Shown: positions 1 to 5,737 of the stretch, in pieces
Layout: the number at the start of each line of letters is the position of its first letter
How positions within the stretch are numbered: the stretch's first letter is position 1
NCBI RefSeq assembly: GCF_009911645.1
Contig: NZ_QWKI01000145.1
Span: 1 to 34,873 of the forward strand
Reading direction: 5' to 3'
Length of the DNA stretch: 34,873 bases
From: Pseudoflavonifractor sp. 60
Lineage (GTDB): Bacteria > Bacillota > Clostridia > Oscillospirales > Oscillospiraceae
Position numbers and translations under genes: made by a program
The notes under the pieces: model-generated
What the model was told of the DNA's origin: nothing
Databases searched by the model: none
What the model saw: only the letters and a program-made list of their open reading frames with translations

Positions 1-17
1 TTTATTTCGCTCATCCT

Positions 18-224
18 CTAAGCCACGTCCTCCATCTCCTGGATGCTCAGCGTCCCATTGGCCAGCACAGTGGCCTGGACCGTCCTGCCGCCCAGCAAGT
101 GGACCCGAAAGACGCCCTCTGTCTCCTGGACCACCTGGCAGACCTGGCCGGGCCCGAAGCGCCGGAGCAGCTCACGCACCACCTGGCCGCCGGTGACCAG
201 GGAGGTTTTCACTGTTTTGTACAT
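18..224 (-). CDS. Small hypothetical protein, third gene of the hfq operon
   Basis: A 68-residue protein that I do not recognise. It has an N-terminal basic helix (residues about 10-25, with RELLRRFG) followed by a beta-rich stretch (VCQVVQETEGVFRVHLLGGRTVQATV), so a small strand-rich fold is likely. The start was chosen at 224 because a strong ribosome binding site (AAAGGAGG) sits 8 bases upstream; the open frame extends further up but has no better signal. It lies 14 bases after the excisionase-like gene, on the same strand, and is very probably co-transcribed with it and the Hfq-like gene. The stop codon is TAG, close to the left window edge. No function can be assigned. Confidence 0.6.
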   Translation of the reverse strand: MYKTVKTSLVTGGQVVRELLRRFGPGQVCQVVQETEGVFRVHLLGGRTVQATVLANGTLSIQEMEDVA

Positions 225-238
225 CAGAATATCCTCCT

Positions 239-487
239 TTACAGATTCACAACCCGCATACCGGGCTTGTACTGGAACCGGGCAATACCAGGGTGGTTCC
301 GGGGCTGAGGCGGCTGGACCAGGCAGCGGTCCAGATACGCCTCTACGTCCTCCTGTTTGAAGCGGAGACGGCTGCCCACCTTGTAGGAACGCAGACCGTT
401 CGGCTTGCTGCACAGACGGTACACCGTGCTGCGGTCGATGCCCAGGAAGGCGCCCACCTCCTCCACCGTCATCAGCGCGGCGGGCAT
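239..487 (-). CDS. Excisionase-family helix-turn-helix DNA-binding protein
   Basis: An 82-residue protein whose first 53 residues form a MerR/excisionase-type winged helix (HTH_17 family). MTVEEVGAFLGIDRSTVYRL supplies the turn-helix, and YKVGSRLRFKQEDVEAYL the wing and closing helix that are typical of the family. Such proteins bind DNA as recombination directionality factors or small regulators of mobile elements. The start ATG shares one base with the stop codon of the upstream Hfq-like gene (TAATG), so translation is coupled. ATG at 472 is an alternative start. The C-terminal 30 residues (PQPRNHPGIARFQYKPGM) are proline-rich and unplaced. The family call is firm; a role in element excision or control is inferred from the mobile-element setting. 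Confidence 0.8.
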   Translation of the reverse strand: MPAALMTVEEVGAFLGIDRSTVYRLCSKPNGLRSYKVGSRLRFKQEDVEAYLDRCLVQPPQPRNHPGIARFQYKPGMRVVNL

Positions 488-720
488 TACGACTCCCCCT
501 TCCAGCTGGTCAGGCCCACCGGCCTCTCCGGCACGATGGTGGAGATGGCGTGCTTGTAGGTCAGCTGCTGGCCGTCCTTGCCCAGGAGGACCACCGTGAA
601 GCGGTCGAAGCCGACGATCCGCCCCTTCGCATGGTAGCCGTTGGTGGTAATCAGCGTCACCGCCTGCTGCTCCTCCTGGAGGCGGCTGAGGATGTGGTCC
701 TGAAGCGTTTTCTTTTTCAT
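487..720 (-). CDS. hfq: Hfq-like RNA chaperone encoded in a mobile-element operon
   Basis: A 77-residue Sm-fold protein. The Sm1 part (TLITTNGYHAKGRIVGFDRF) and the diagnostic Sm2 motif YKHAISTIVP at residues 54-63 match bacterial Hfq, whose Sm2 signature is YKHAIST. Hfq forms a hexameric ring that binds sRNAs and mRNAs and helps them pair. Start 720 was chosen over 768 because AAGGAG sits 9 bases upstream. In Clostridia the usual chromosomal hfq lies near miaA/mutL. Here it heads a three-gene operon with an excisionase-like HTH gene in an integrative element, so it is probably an extra, mobile copy. The N-terminal helix LQDHILSRLQEEQ matches the Hfq LQD start. Confidence 0.88.
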   Translation of the reverse strand: MKKKTLQDHILSRLQEEQQAVTLITTNGYHAKGRIVGFDRFTVVLLGKDGQQLTYKHAISTIVPERPVGLTSWKGES

Positions 721-739
721 ATCTTTTTCTCCTTTTTTC

Positions 740-768
740 TTGTGTGCCGCCGGAGAATGTGGTATCAT
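740..768 (+). promoter_or_regulatory. Candidate promoter divergent from hfq
   Basis: TTGTGT (740-745) and TATCAT (763-768) are spaced 17 bases apart on the plus strand. No ORF follows before the terminator at 806-845, so if active this promoter would make a transcript of roughly 70 bases. It is a weak match and speculative. Confidence 0.25.
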
Positions 769-805
769 AGTCCTGCGGCCTTTTGGTGGATACGATTGGT
801 TCGCT

Positions 806-845
806 TGCCCCGTCAGGTCTGACTCACCTGATGGGGCACTTTTTG
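806..845 (+). terminator. Intrinsic terminator with no gene upstream
   Basis: TGCCCCGTCAGGT (806-818) pairs with ACCTGATGGGGCA (826-838) around a 7-base loop, with one mismatch, and is followed by CTTTTTGTT. This is a good plus-strand intrinsic terminator. Nothing on the plus strand upstream codes for protein, so it may end a short non-coding RNA, or act as a barrier between the divergent hfq operon and the KTSC gene. Confidence 0.6.
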
Positions 846-874
846 TTGTCCTCCTGACCGCCTCGTGGTAAAAT
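846..874 (+). promoter_or_regulatory. Candidate promoter of the KTSC gene
   Basis: TTGTCC (846-851) and TAAAAT (869-874) with 17-base spacing, 24 bases before the KTSC start codon. Confidence 0.4.
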
Positions 875-897
875 GTAGGCGAAAGGAGGTGAACACT

Positions 898-1104
898 ATG
901 CAGATGATTCCCGTTAGTTCGTCAAATATTGCCAGTGTTGGCTACGAAAGCGGAACGCTCCATATCCGCTTCCATAGCGGCGGTCTCTATCGCTACTCAA
1001 ATGTTCCTGCCTCGGTATACCAGGGGCTGATGTCCGCAGCTTCAAAGGGCCGGTATTTCCACGCCAACATCAAGGGCCGATATGGCGACACACGGATCGG
1101 CTAA
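898..1104 (+). CDS. KTSC domain-containing small protein
   Basis: A 68-residue protein matching the KTSC family (small proteins of phages and mobile elements, function unknown). The order is S-S-N-I-x-x-V-G-Y (residues 6-14), then LHIRFHSGGLYRYSNVPASVY, then the eponymous segment, here ASKGRYFHANIKGRY. Start 898 has an excellent ribosome binding site (AAAGGAGGTGAACACT); the upstream in-frame extension to 865 has none. The gene is monocistronic: it has a promoter candidate at 846-874, and the terminator at 1263-1284 lies downstream. Its last bases overlap the convergent small gene at 1101-1244 by 4 bases. Confidence 0.8.
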   Translation: MQMIPVSSSNIASVGYESGTLHIRFHSGGLYRYSNVPASVYQGLMSAASKGRYFHANIKGRYGDTRIG

Positions 1105-1244
1105 TCAATCACCACCAATACAATCGCTGGGCCGTCCGCCTGAACCGTGATAAGGGCGGATGGCCCAATGATGTGGGCCTCGACGCCTTCCCGCTGCTTG
1201 AGCTCTTCAACAAGCTCTTTGGTCGATACCTCTTTGAGGTTCAT
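1101..1244 (-). CDS. BC1881-like small protein
   Basis: A 47-residue protein with the start NLKEVSTKELVEELKQREGV, which resembles the BC1881 family of tiny phage/ICE proteins (from memory, not searched). It continues into a hydrophobic beta-strand tail (IIGPSALITVQADGPAIVLVVID). The function of the family is unknown. Start 1244 was chosen from the ribosome binding site GGAAGGAGGTGAAAGG; the longer open frame to 1481 runs through the terminator and has no signal. It ends in TAG and overlaps the convergent KTSC gene by 4 bases. Confidence 0.65.
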   Translation of the reverse strand: MNLKEVSTKELVEELKQREGVEAHIIGPSALITVQADGPAIVLVVID

Positions 1245-1262
1245 CCTTTCACCTCCTTCCCG

Positions 1263-1284
1263 CCGCCCCACTGGGCGGTTTTTT
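1263..1284 (+). terminator. Intrinsic terminator
   Basis: CCGCCC - CACT - GGGCGG followed by six T residues, plus strand. It would end the KTSC transcript after crossing the antisense of the BC1881-like gene, and it sits in the leader of that minus-strand gene. Confidence 0.7.
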
Positions 1285-1317
1285 ATGCGTTGTCCTGCTG
1301 ACTGGGCGAACATGGTC

Positions 1318-1346
1318 TTTACTTTTATCCATATTTTCTGTATAAT
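1318..1346 (+). promoter_or_regulatory. Promoter for the gene at 1404
   Basis: TTTACT (1318-1323) and TATAAT (1341-1346) with a 17-base spacer. The -10 box is perfect. The position fits transcription of the plus-strand gene starting at 1371 or 1404. Confidence 0.6.
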
Positions 1347-1403
1347 AGTAACGATTAGAGCAACTAGCACTTGCTCAATACATACAGGAAAGAGGTCATA
1401 GCG

Positions 1404-1652
1404 TTGCAAGAAAAGAAAACTCGGGAGGAATTTCGGGCATTCAACTGTCGGCGGTATAAAGAGGGCACCAGCATCCACCACATATACGAAGTTTCAGCAG
1501 ATGGCACAGAACGTCTTATATATGCGTCCTGCTCTCTTCAAGACAGCGGCTATAAATGTCACGGTATGGAGAGTCCCGGCAGGCCTTGTCCGCTCGTCTT
1601 AAGTTTTCAAGAAAAGTACGCGATTGAGTCAGAAAGAAACTCGTCCGTGTAA
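1404..1652 (+). CDS. Small hypothetical protein
   Basis: An 82-residue protein that I do not recognise. It is charged (REEFRAFNCRRYKEG) with a central strand-like part (SIHHIYEVSADGTERLIYAS) and three cysteines. Two starts are possible. ATG at 1371 lies only 25 bases after the -10 box and lacks a ribosome site. TTG at 1404 is preceded 7 bases away by GGAAAGAGGT, and I prefer it. The 3' end overlaps the convergent cysteine-rich gene by 46 bases, which suggests that one of the two may be shorter than annotated. No function is proposed. Confidence 0.5.
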   Translation: MQEKKTREEFRAFNCRRYKEGTSIHHIYEVSADGTERLIYASCSLQDSGYKCHGMESPGRPCPLVLSFQEKYAIESERNSSV

Positions 1653-1813
1653 TTCGTGGGCGCACAATAGCAAAAGTCTAAAAAGCGACACTCCCTACAG
1701 GATTGCTTAGCATAAACTTTTGCGCAGTGTTGCTTTAGCTTTTGGAGAAATTCCTTTGCCGTTATGTCCCGCTCCGCCACAATTGGCAGGGCGGGTTTGT
1801 TGTCTCTGTCCAT
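1607..1813 (-). CDS. Small cysteine-rich protein
   Basis: A 68-residue protein with a C-terminal cysteine cluster, C-R-E-C-R-F-L-D-F-C-Y-C (residues 39-50), plus an earlier Cys and His (QHCAKVYAKQSC). This could bind zinc, but I do not recognise the family. It starts 12 bases after the stop of the Cro-like gene, behind the ribosome site GGGGGTGAG, so it is most likely the second gene of the transcript that begins at the divergent switch (2084-2112). The 3' end overlaps the convergent gene at 1404-1652. Phage-derived elements often carry such a gene after their Cro. Confidence 0.6.
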   Translation of the reverse strand: MDRDNKPALPIVAERDITAKEFLQKLKQHCAKVYAKQSCRECRFLDFCYCAPTNYTDEFLSDSIAYFS

Positions 1814-1825
1814 GCTCTCACCCCC

Positions 1826-2035
1826 TCACGCCAAATCTTCGGCGGCGTTGTAGAAGTAGTCGTAGGGGAGGCCGATGGCGTTACAAAGTCTGCCATATTC
1901 CTCTGCTGTAATTTTCTGCTTTCCGGTTGCAATGGAATTGATTTTTTGCTTGCTCCATCCGCACTTTTCCGCTACAAAAGACTGCTTTATTCCGTGACTG
2001 ACGAGGTATTCACGAATAGCCATTTCGATGCCCAA
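1826..2035 (-). CDS. Cro-like XRE-family regulator
   Basis: A 69-residue single-domain helix-turn-helix protein of the XRE/Cro type. IKQSFVAEKCGWSKQKINSI (residues 16-35) is the turn-helix and the rest closes a compact five-helix fold. It is transcribed divergently from the S24-peptidase repressor, as in lambda-like switches. The start is probably TTG at 2035, behind GGGGGTG with 5-base spacing. The internal ATG at 2023 has only a weak site. The promoter (TTGACA at 2112-2107, TACCAT at 2089-2084, 17-base spacer) lies in the shared control region. Its likely role is to oppose the repressor and open early or excision functions. Confidence 0.8.
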   Translation of the reverse strand: MGIEMAIREYLVSHGIKQSFVAEKCGWSKQKINSIATGKQKITAEEYGRLCNAIGLPYDYFYNAAEDLA

Positions 2036-2055
2036 TATAACACCCCCTATCGTTT

Positions 2056-2159
2056 CGGTAGCGATTTTCTTGACCTCAAGCAGATGGTATCACAATATTT
2101 CGCTACTGTCAATATCTAATCACGAATTTCTTGACTTTTATTTTTTGGTGTGCTATCAT
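2056..2159. promoter_or_regulatory. Divergent cro/cI-type control region
   Basis: Plus-strand promoter for the repressor: TTGACT (2131-2136) and TATCAT (2154-2159), 17-base spacer. Minus-strand promoter for the Cro-like gene: TTGACA (2112-2107) and TACCAT (2089-2084), 17-base spacer. The inverted heptamers GTAGCGA (2058-2064) and TCGCTAC (2100-2106) flank the minus-strand -10 box, and the second lies within that promoter's spacer next to its -35 box. They are candidate operator halves. TTTCTTGAC also occurs twice (about 2067 and 2128). Confidence 0.65.
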
Positions 2160-2180
2160 CGTCATAAAGGTGGTGGTTTT

Positions 2181-2972
2181 ATGGAGGAACTGACCGAGAT
2201 TTCTTTGCGCGAAAGGATACGCTTAAACCTTGTATTCGCTATGGAGAGAGCAAATATAAATCAAGTAAATCTGGCGGATAAATTAGGGATAAGCAAGGGA
2301 ACTGTAAATAATTGGGTTAGAGGAAACAATTCTCCAGATGTTGACATGGTTCCTAAAATCTGCAAAGTTCTCAAAATTACCATAAAGGATTTTTATAGTG
2401 ATAGCATAGCAACAAGTTATGGTGCTCAGGATGCAAACAGCATAAAAAACGCCCCTCCCTATTCGGAAGAGGCGTTGAAGCTAGCGGGGGACTATGACGG
2501 CTTGGACGGACACGGCAAAAGGATTATCCGATTAGTGGCGGATGAAGAGTTAGCCCGGTGTACGCAACCGGCCCAGGTGGAGAAGCCAGAGCCTGAGGCA
2601 GTCTACTTTATCGTCCCTATGTTTCTGGCCGCTATGAGTGCCGGCACTGGCCAGCCAGCAGGAAGTGACGAGCCGGAAGAGTTGGAACTGAGCAAGCGCC
2701 CCCCGCGAGGCACATCCTATGTGGCCCACATCAGTGGTGACAGCATGGAACCCACCTATCACGACGGAGACAAGCTATTTATCAGATCCTGTAAGGAAAT
2801 CGAGATCGGCCAGATCGGCATCTTCCTCATGGACGGACAGCAGTGGGTGAAGGAGCGGGGGGACGGTGTGCTGATCTCCCATAATCAGAAGTACGATCCA
2901 ATCCCCATGCGAGAGGATATCAAGTGCCAAGGGCTGGTGCTGGGCGTGTGCGACGCAAGCTATTTTGAGTGA
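2181..2972 (+). CDS. CI-like repressor: XRE HTH plus S24 (LexA-type) peptidase
   Basis: A 263-residue phage/ICE repressor. An XRE helix-turn-helix lies at residues 10-70 (NQVNLADKLGISKGTVNNWV). The C-terminal LexA/CI peptidase follows from about 140. The catalytic Ser is Ser188 in SGDSMEPTYHDGD and the general-base Lys is Lys224 in WVKERGD. An Ala-Gly pair (A154-G155 in AMSAGTG) sits where these proteins cleave themselves. It should therefore keep the element silent and be destroyed through RecA-ssDNA during DNA damage. Start 2181 follows AAAGGTGG; the longer frame to 2028 runs through the promoter. It is followed 4 bases after the stop by the first CRISPR-like repeat. Confidence 0.92.
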   Translation: MEELTEISLRERIRLNLVFAMERANINQVNLADKLGISKGTVNNWVRGNNSPDVDMVPKICKVLKITIKDFYSDSIATSYGAQDANSIKNAPPYSEEALKLAGDYDGLDGHGKRIIRLVADEELARCTQPAQVEKPEPEAVYFIVPMFLAAMSAGTGQPAGSDEPEELELSKRPPRGTSYVAHISGDSMEPTYHDGDKLFIRSCKEIEIGQIGIFLMDGQQWVKERGDGVLISHNQKYDPIPMREDIKCQGLVLGVCDASYFE

Positions 2973-2976
2973 CCCT

Positions 2977-3010
2977 GTCGCCCCCGCAAAAGGGGGGGCG
3001 TGGATTGAAA
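2977..3010 (+). repeat. Solitary type I-C-like CRISPR repeat, copy 1
   Basis: 34 bases starting GTCGCCCCC, with an inverted pair CGCCCCC/GGGGGCG around GCAAAAG, and ending GCGTGGATTGAAA. That 3' end and the GTCGC start are the hallmark of type I-C repeats. There is no second copy within spacer distance. It sits just after the repressor stop and 52 bases before a lipoprotein gene. Confidence 0.75.
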
Positions 3011-3062
3011 GAAATAAGTGATTTCCTGCTGAAAGCAGAAAAATAGTAAGGAGAAAACAGTT

Positions 3063-3533
3063 ATGAAACACAGGATCATATCCTTCGCTTTAGCGGGGGT
3101 CATGTGCCTATCTATGGCAGCGTGCAAAGGTGAAGAAAAATCGTCGCCATCCAACAGCATTCCATCTGACAGTTCAGCATCTTCCAGTCAAGCGCAGAGT
3201 TCCTCCATTGCACCAGAAAGCAAAGGCGGTGAAACACCCTTTGAGCGTTTTGCAGCTGAACTGGACGACGCAAATTACAGTTATGAGTCCGTTGTAATGG
3301 CGGCGGAACTGGTTGGCGCTAAAATCGGAATGAAATATAAATTCGATTTTGGAAAAGTTGAGCTATACCAATTTGAAGATGGTTCAGAGGCCCTGTCAAA
3401 AGCTATCAATGATAATGGATTAACAATGGAAGGATTCGGAGTTTTTCCTTGTCAATTTAATGGAAACTTAGCCTTATTAATTGATGTTACGGAAAACGAA
3501 GATAATCTTTTATCTATATTTACCGGACTTTAG
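3063..3533 (+). CDS. Small lipoprotein of unknown function
   Basis: A 156-residue exported protein. A type II signal peptide (MKHRIISFALAGVMCLSMAAC) has its lipobox LSMAAC with the lipidated Cys at 21. A serine-rich linker follows (residues 27-52, SSPSNSIPSDSSASSSQ). The folded part from about 58 has no motif that I recognise. The predicted location is the outer face of the membrane. The ribosome site AAGGAG sits 8 bases before the ATG and the stop is TAG. It is enclosed between CRISPR-like repeat copy 1 and the GC-rich hairpin element at 3545-3590, forming a self-contained cassette. The gene is AT-richer than its neighbours. Confidence 0.75.
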   Translation: MKHRIISFALAGVMCLSMAACKGEEKSSPSNSIPSDSSASSSQAQSSSIAPESKGGETPFERFAAELDDANYSYESVVMAAELVGAKIGMKYKFDFGKVELYQFEDGSEALSKAINDNGLTMEGFGVFPCQFNGNLALLIDVTENEDNLLSIFTGL

Positions 3534-3544
3534 AAGATCAGTAA

Positions 3545-3590
3545 AAAACCGCCCCCGGCGTTACCAGCACCAAGAAGCGGCTATGAGGGG
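3545..3590 (+). repeat. GCGGCTATGAGG hairpin element, copy 1
   Basis: About 46 bases beginning AAAACCGCCCCCGGCGTT and ending CAAGAAGCGGCTATGAGGGG. It is closely similar to 4228-4271. CCGC pairs with GCGG around an inner small stem. It has no T-run, so it is not a classical terminator. It lies between the lipoprotein stop and CRISPR-like repeat copy 2. Confidence 0.7.
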
Positions 3591-3594
3591 TCCT

Positions 3595-3622
3595 GTCGCC
3601 CCCACGGGGGCGTGGATTGAAA
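3595..3622 (+). repeat. Solitary type I-C-like CRISPR repeat, copy 2
   Basis: A 28-base version: GTCGCCCCCACGGGGGCG then TGGATTGAAA. The stem CGCCCCC/GGGGGCG closes on a very short loop. It is identical to copy 1 at both ends but shorter in the middle. It is preceded by CCT as in copy 1 and followed 24 bases later by the Uma2 gene start. Confidence 0.75.
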
Positions 3623-3646
3623 TGAATGGAGGAAGGAGCATTCTGT

Positions 3647-4219
3647 ATGAACGATAACCTGGCATATCAGGAGGCGCACCGCGAGGAGCTGATTGGCGGC
3701 AAGGTGGTGGCGATGTCCCCCAGTCCCAGATGGAACCACATGGCCGTATCCGGCAATATTTTCGGTATCTTCCGCGATTACTTGAAAGGGAAAAAATGCA
3801 CCCCTATCCAGGACGGCTTTGACCTCTATCTGGATGATGAAAACCAGTTTATCCCCGACTTTATGATCGTCTGCGATCCAGACAAGATCAAACCCAACGG
3901 CGTGCATGGTGCTCCCGATCTGGTGGTGGAGGTCCTGTCTCCCGGCACTATGCGGAACGATAAGACCATCAAGAAGGAAATATATGCCCGCTGCGGCGTC
4001 CGGGAATACTGGCTTGTCAGCCCAAATGAAAAATCCGTGGAGGTATACCGTCTGGATGGGGACGAGTTCCTTTTTTACGATATTTATGCAGTCCATGCAG
4101 ATTGGGAGCTTGCGCAGATGTCTGAGGAGGAGCGGGCGGCGGTCGTGACCCATTTCAAGTGCAGTCTATTTGACGATCTGGACATTTCCCTGGAGGATAT
4201 CTTTTACCGCACATTTTGA
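3647..4219 (+). CDS. Uma2 family (DUF820) putative restriction endonuclease-fold protein
   Basis: A 190-residue protein of the Uma2/DUF820 family, a PD-(D/E)XK fold group abundant in mobile and accessory DNA. The order is: LIGGKVVAMSPSP (residues 17-29); FIPDFMIVCDP with the metal-binding Asp (about 73); APDLVVEVLSPGT with the E-x-L strand (about 96); then KKEIYARCGVREYWLVSP. All active-site positions of the family appear present, so it is probably a Mg-dependent nuclease, although the biological role of Uma2 proteins is not settled. Start 3647 was chosen for the site GGAGGAAGGAG; ATG at 3626 touches the CRISPR-like repeat. It is flanked by CRISPR-like repeat copy 2 and hairpin element copy 2. 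Confidence 0.88.
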   Translation: MNDNLAYQEAHREELIGGKVVAMSPSPRWNHMAVSGNIFGIFRDYLKGKKCTPIQDGFDLYLDDENQFIPDFMIVCDPDKIKPNGVHGAPDLVVEVLSPGTMRNDKTIKKEIYARCGVREYWLVSPNEKSVEVYRLDGDEFLFYDIYAVHADWELAQMSEEERAAVVTHFKCSLFDDLDISLEDIFYRTF

Positions 4220-4227
4220 AAAAATGC

Positions 4228-4271
4228 AAAACCGCCCCCGGTGTTGGAGCACCAAGAGGCGGCTATGAGGG
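4228..4271 (+). repeat. GCGGCTATGAGG hairpin element, copy 2
   Basis: 44 bases, AAAACCGCCCCCGGTGTT through ACCAAGAGGCGGCTATGAGGG. The outer stem is CCGCC/GGCGG and the inner stem GGTG/CACC. It begins 8 bases after the Uma2 stop and runs into the leader of the integrase gene. Confidence 0.7.
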
Positions 4272-4300
4272 TGATAGGTTTTGCAGGCCCGATCACCCTC
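4267..4300 (+). promoter_or_regulatory. Stem-loop in the integrase leader
   Basis: GAGGGTGAT (4267-4275) pairs perfectly with ATCACCCTC (4292-4300) over a 16-base loop, 30 bases before the integrase ATG. It may attenuate integrase expression. It shares its first bases with the preceding repeat element. Confidence 0.45.
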
Positions 4301-4330
4301 TTATCATAACAAAAGATAGGAGGAAAATCA

Positions 4331-5470
4331 ATGGCAAAACGGCCGGAATTTTACTTTGACCCCAAGACGGGTTACTACCGAAAACGCCTGAAGCTCCAAG
4401 ATGGTACGTGGAAAGACGTTCGGGCCAGGAGCAAGGAGGAGCTACGGAAGAAGCTCTACGATTTGGAGACTGCTCAACGGATGGGGATCATCCTGGATGA
4501 CAAGACCACTGTAGCTGAGCTGGCAGCCCAATGGTTTAACAACAGACAGAGCAAGTGGTCCTACTCCCGAAAGTCGGACTATGTGAACGCCATCAACGTC
4601 CATATCTGCCCCTATATCGGCGGAATGCTGGTGAAGGAGGTCAAGCCGGAGCACTGCCAGATGGTGCTCTCCAAAATGGCCCACCTGTCCAACTCCATGC
4701 AGACCAAGACAGTGACCACGCTGAAGCAAATTTTTGAATGCGCAGAGGAAAATGGATTGATATTCCGGTCTCCCTGTGCTAAGCTGAAAGCGGCAGGGGA
4801 GAGGAGCAAGGAGAAGACTCCTCTCACACCGGAGCAGTGTAAGGCGCTGCTGGAGGCCACAAAAGGCACCAGGGCCTATCTCTTCATCATGCTGGGGCTC
4901 TATGCTGGCCTGCGCCGGGAGGAGATATGCGGCCTGCGCTGGATCGATGTGGACCTGGGAGCCAAGCCGCCTCACCTCACAGTAAACAATGCGGTGCGCT
5001 TTGAGGGAACCAAGGGAGTGTTCCCATCGCCGCTGAAGACCAAGGCGGCTCACCGGACTATCCCCCTCCCTGCAATCCTGGCGGCGGCTCTGGCAGAGGA
5101 GAAAAAACAAACTAAGAGTGTCTTCGTTGTTTCTGCTGCTGACGGCGGGAACGCTACTCCCCAAACCGTGAAGAATTTAATGAAAATTGTAGACCGCCGG
5201 CAAATGTCTAAAGTGCTTCCTCTTGATAAAGCAGTTGGAGAGCCGCATCCAAACGGGAAAGATGTCAAGCGAATTTTGGACTTCCGAATTACTCCGCATC
5301 AGCTTCGTCATACTTACATAACTACCTTGTGCCAGTCGGGTATGGATATTAAAAAAATTCAGTATCTGGCCGGACACAGTGATATTAAGATGACCTTGAA
5401 TGTGTATAGCCACGTTGTAAACAATCGCCCAGATGAGCTGATTGAAGCGGTCGAAAGAGCTTTCGTGTGA
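4331..5470 (+). CDS. int: Tyrosine-type site-specific integrase
   Basis: A 379-residue integrase, a typical length. It has an N-terminal arm-binding region (residues 5-50, YFDPKTGYYRKRLKLQDGTW), a SAM-like core-binding domain (60-155) and a catalytic domain (165-370). The catalytic residues are visible: R195 in AGLRREE, the H-x-x-R box TPHQLRHTY (H323, R326), H349 in AGHSDIKM, and the nucleophile Y359 in LNVYSHV. Start 4331 follows AGGAGG. It lies about 120 bases from the tRNA-Val 3' half and points at it, as expected for the integrase of an element that uses that tRNA gene. CRISPR-like repeat copy 3 lies between the integrase stop and the att site. Confidence 0.95.
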   Translation: MAKRPEFYFDPKTGYYRKRLKLQDGTWKDVRARSKEELRKKLYDLETAQRMGIILDDKTTVAELAAQWFNNRQSKWSYSRKSDYVNAINVHICPYIGGMLVKEVKPEHCQMVLSKMAHLSNSMQTKTVTTLKQIFECAEENGLIFRSPCAKLKAAGERSKEKTPLTPEQCKALLEATKGTRAYLFIMLGLYAGLRREEICGLRWIDVDLGAKPPHLTVNNAVRFEGTKGVFPSPLKTKAAHRTIPLPAILAAALAEEKKQTKSVFVVSAADGGNATPQTVKNLMKIVDRRQMSKVLPLDKAVGEPHPNGKDVKRILDFRITPHQLRHTYITTLCQSGMDIKKIQYLAGHSDIKMTLNVYSHVVNNRPDELIEAVERAFV

Positions 5471-5478
5471 AAAGTGCT

Positions 5479-5511
5479 GTCGCTCCCACTCACCGAAGCG
5501 TGGATTGAAAC
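5479..5511 (+). repeat. Solitary type I-C-like CRISPR repeat, copy 3
   Basis: 33 bases, GTCGCTCCCACTCACC through GAAGCGTGGATTGAAAC. The ends match copies 1 and 2 but the stem is poor (CGCTCCC opposite GAAGCG), so it is a diverged terminal copy. It begins 8 bases after the integrase stop. Confidence 0.7.
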
Positions 5512-5592
5512 GGGGCAATTTTGGGGGCAAAATAGGGGTGGGTTATTTGTTATCTCCTTGTGCCACAACGGAATACGGCTCTTTCGTCTTTT

Positions 5593-5639
5593 GCTTGACG
5601 TGCGGGAGGTCACAGGTTCAAGTCCTGTATCGTCCACCA
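5593..5639 (+). other. Attachment site: 3' half of a tRNA-Val(GAC) gene
   Basis: GCTTGACGTGCGGGAGGTC is anticodon loop plus variable loop (anticodon GAC). ACAGG-TTCAAGT-CCTGT is a perfect T arm, and ATCGTCC plus ACCA is the 3' acceptor strand with an encoded CCA. The matching 5' acceptor (GGACGAT) and D arm are absent upstream, so this is not a full tRNA. It is the copy of the tRNA 3' end left by integration (attL or attR). Two integrase genes converge on it from both sides, implying tandem use of the same site. Confidence 0.8.
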
Positions 5640-5640
5640 C

Positions 5641-5676
5641 AAAAACCGCTCTTTTCGAGAGAAAAGAGCGGTTTTT
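5641..5676 (+). terminator. Intrinsic terminator after the tRNA-Val 3' half
   Basis: AAAAACCGCTCTTTT and AAAAGAGCGGTTTTT form a perfect 15-bp stem with a 6-base loop. It works in both directions and directly follows the CCA end. Confidence 0.85.
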
Positions 5677-5737
5677 CTTAACTTTTTCGCACGTTTTGCG
5701 GTGTGCCCAGGAACGTATTTTTGCGCTGACCACAGTT

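Noticed and set aside
4442..5164. Minus-strand 240-residue frame opposite the integrase
   Set aside because: It is the shadow of a clear integrase gene, with low-complexity composition and no start signal.
2977..5511. A true CRISPR array
   Set aside because: The three repeats are 584 and 1856 bases apart with genes between them. There are no 30-40 base spacers and no cas genes in the window.
5593..5639. A complete tRNA gene
   Set aside because: The 5' acceptor strand, D arm and first half of the anticodon stem are missing upstream, so only the 3' half is present.
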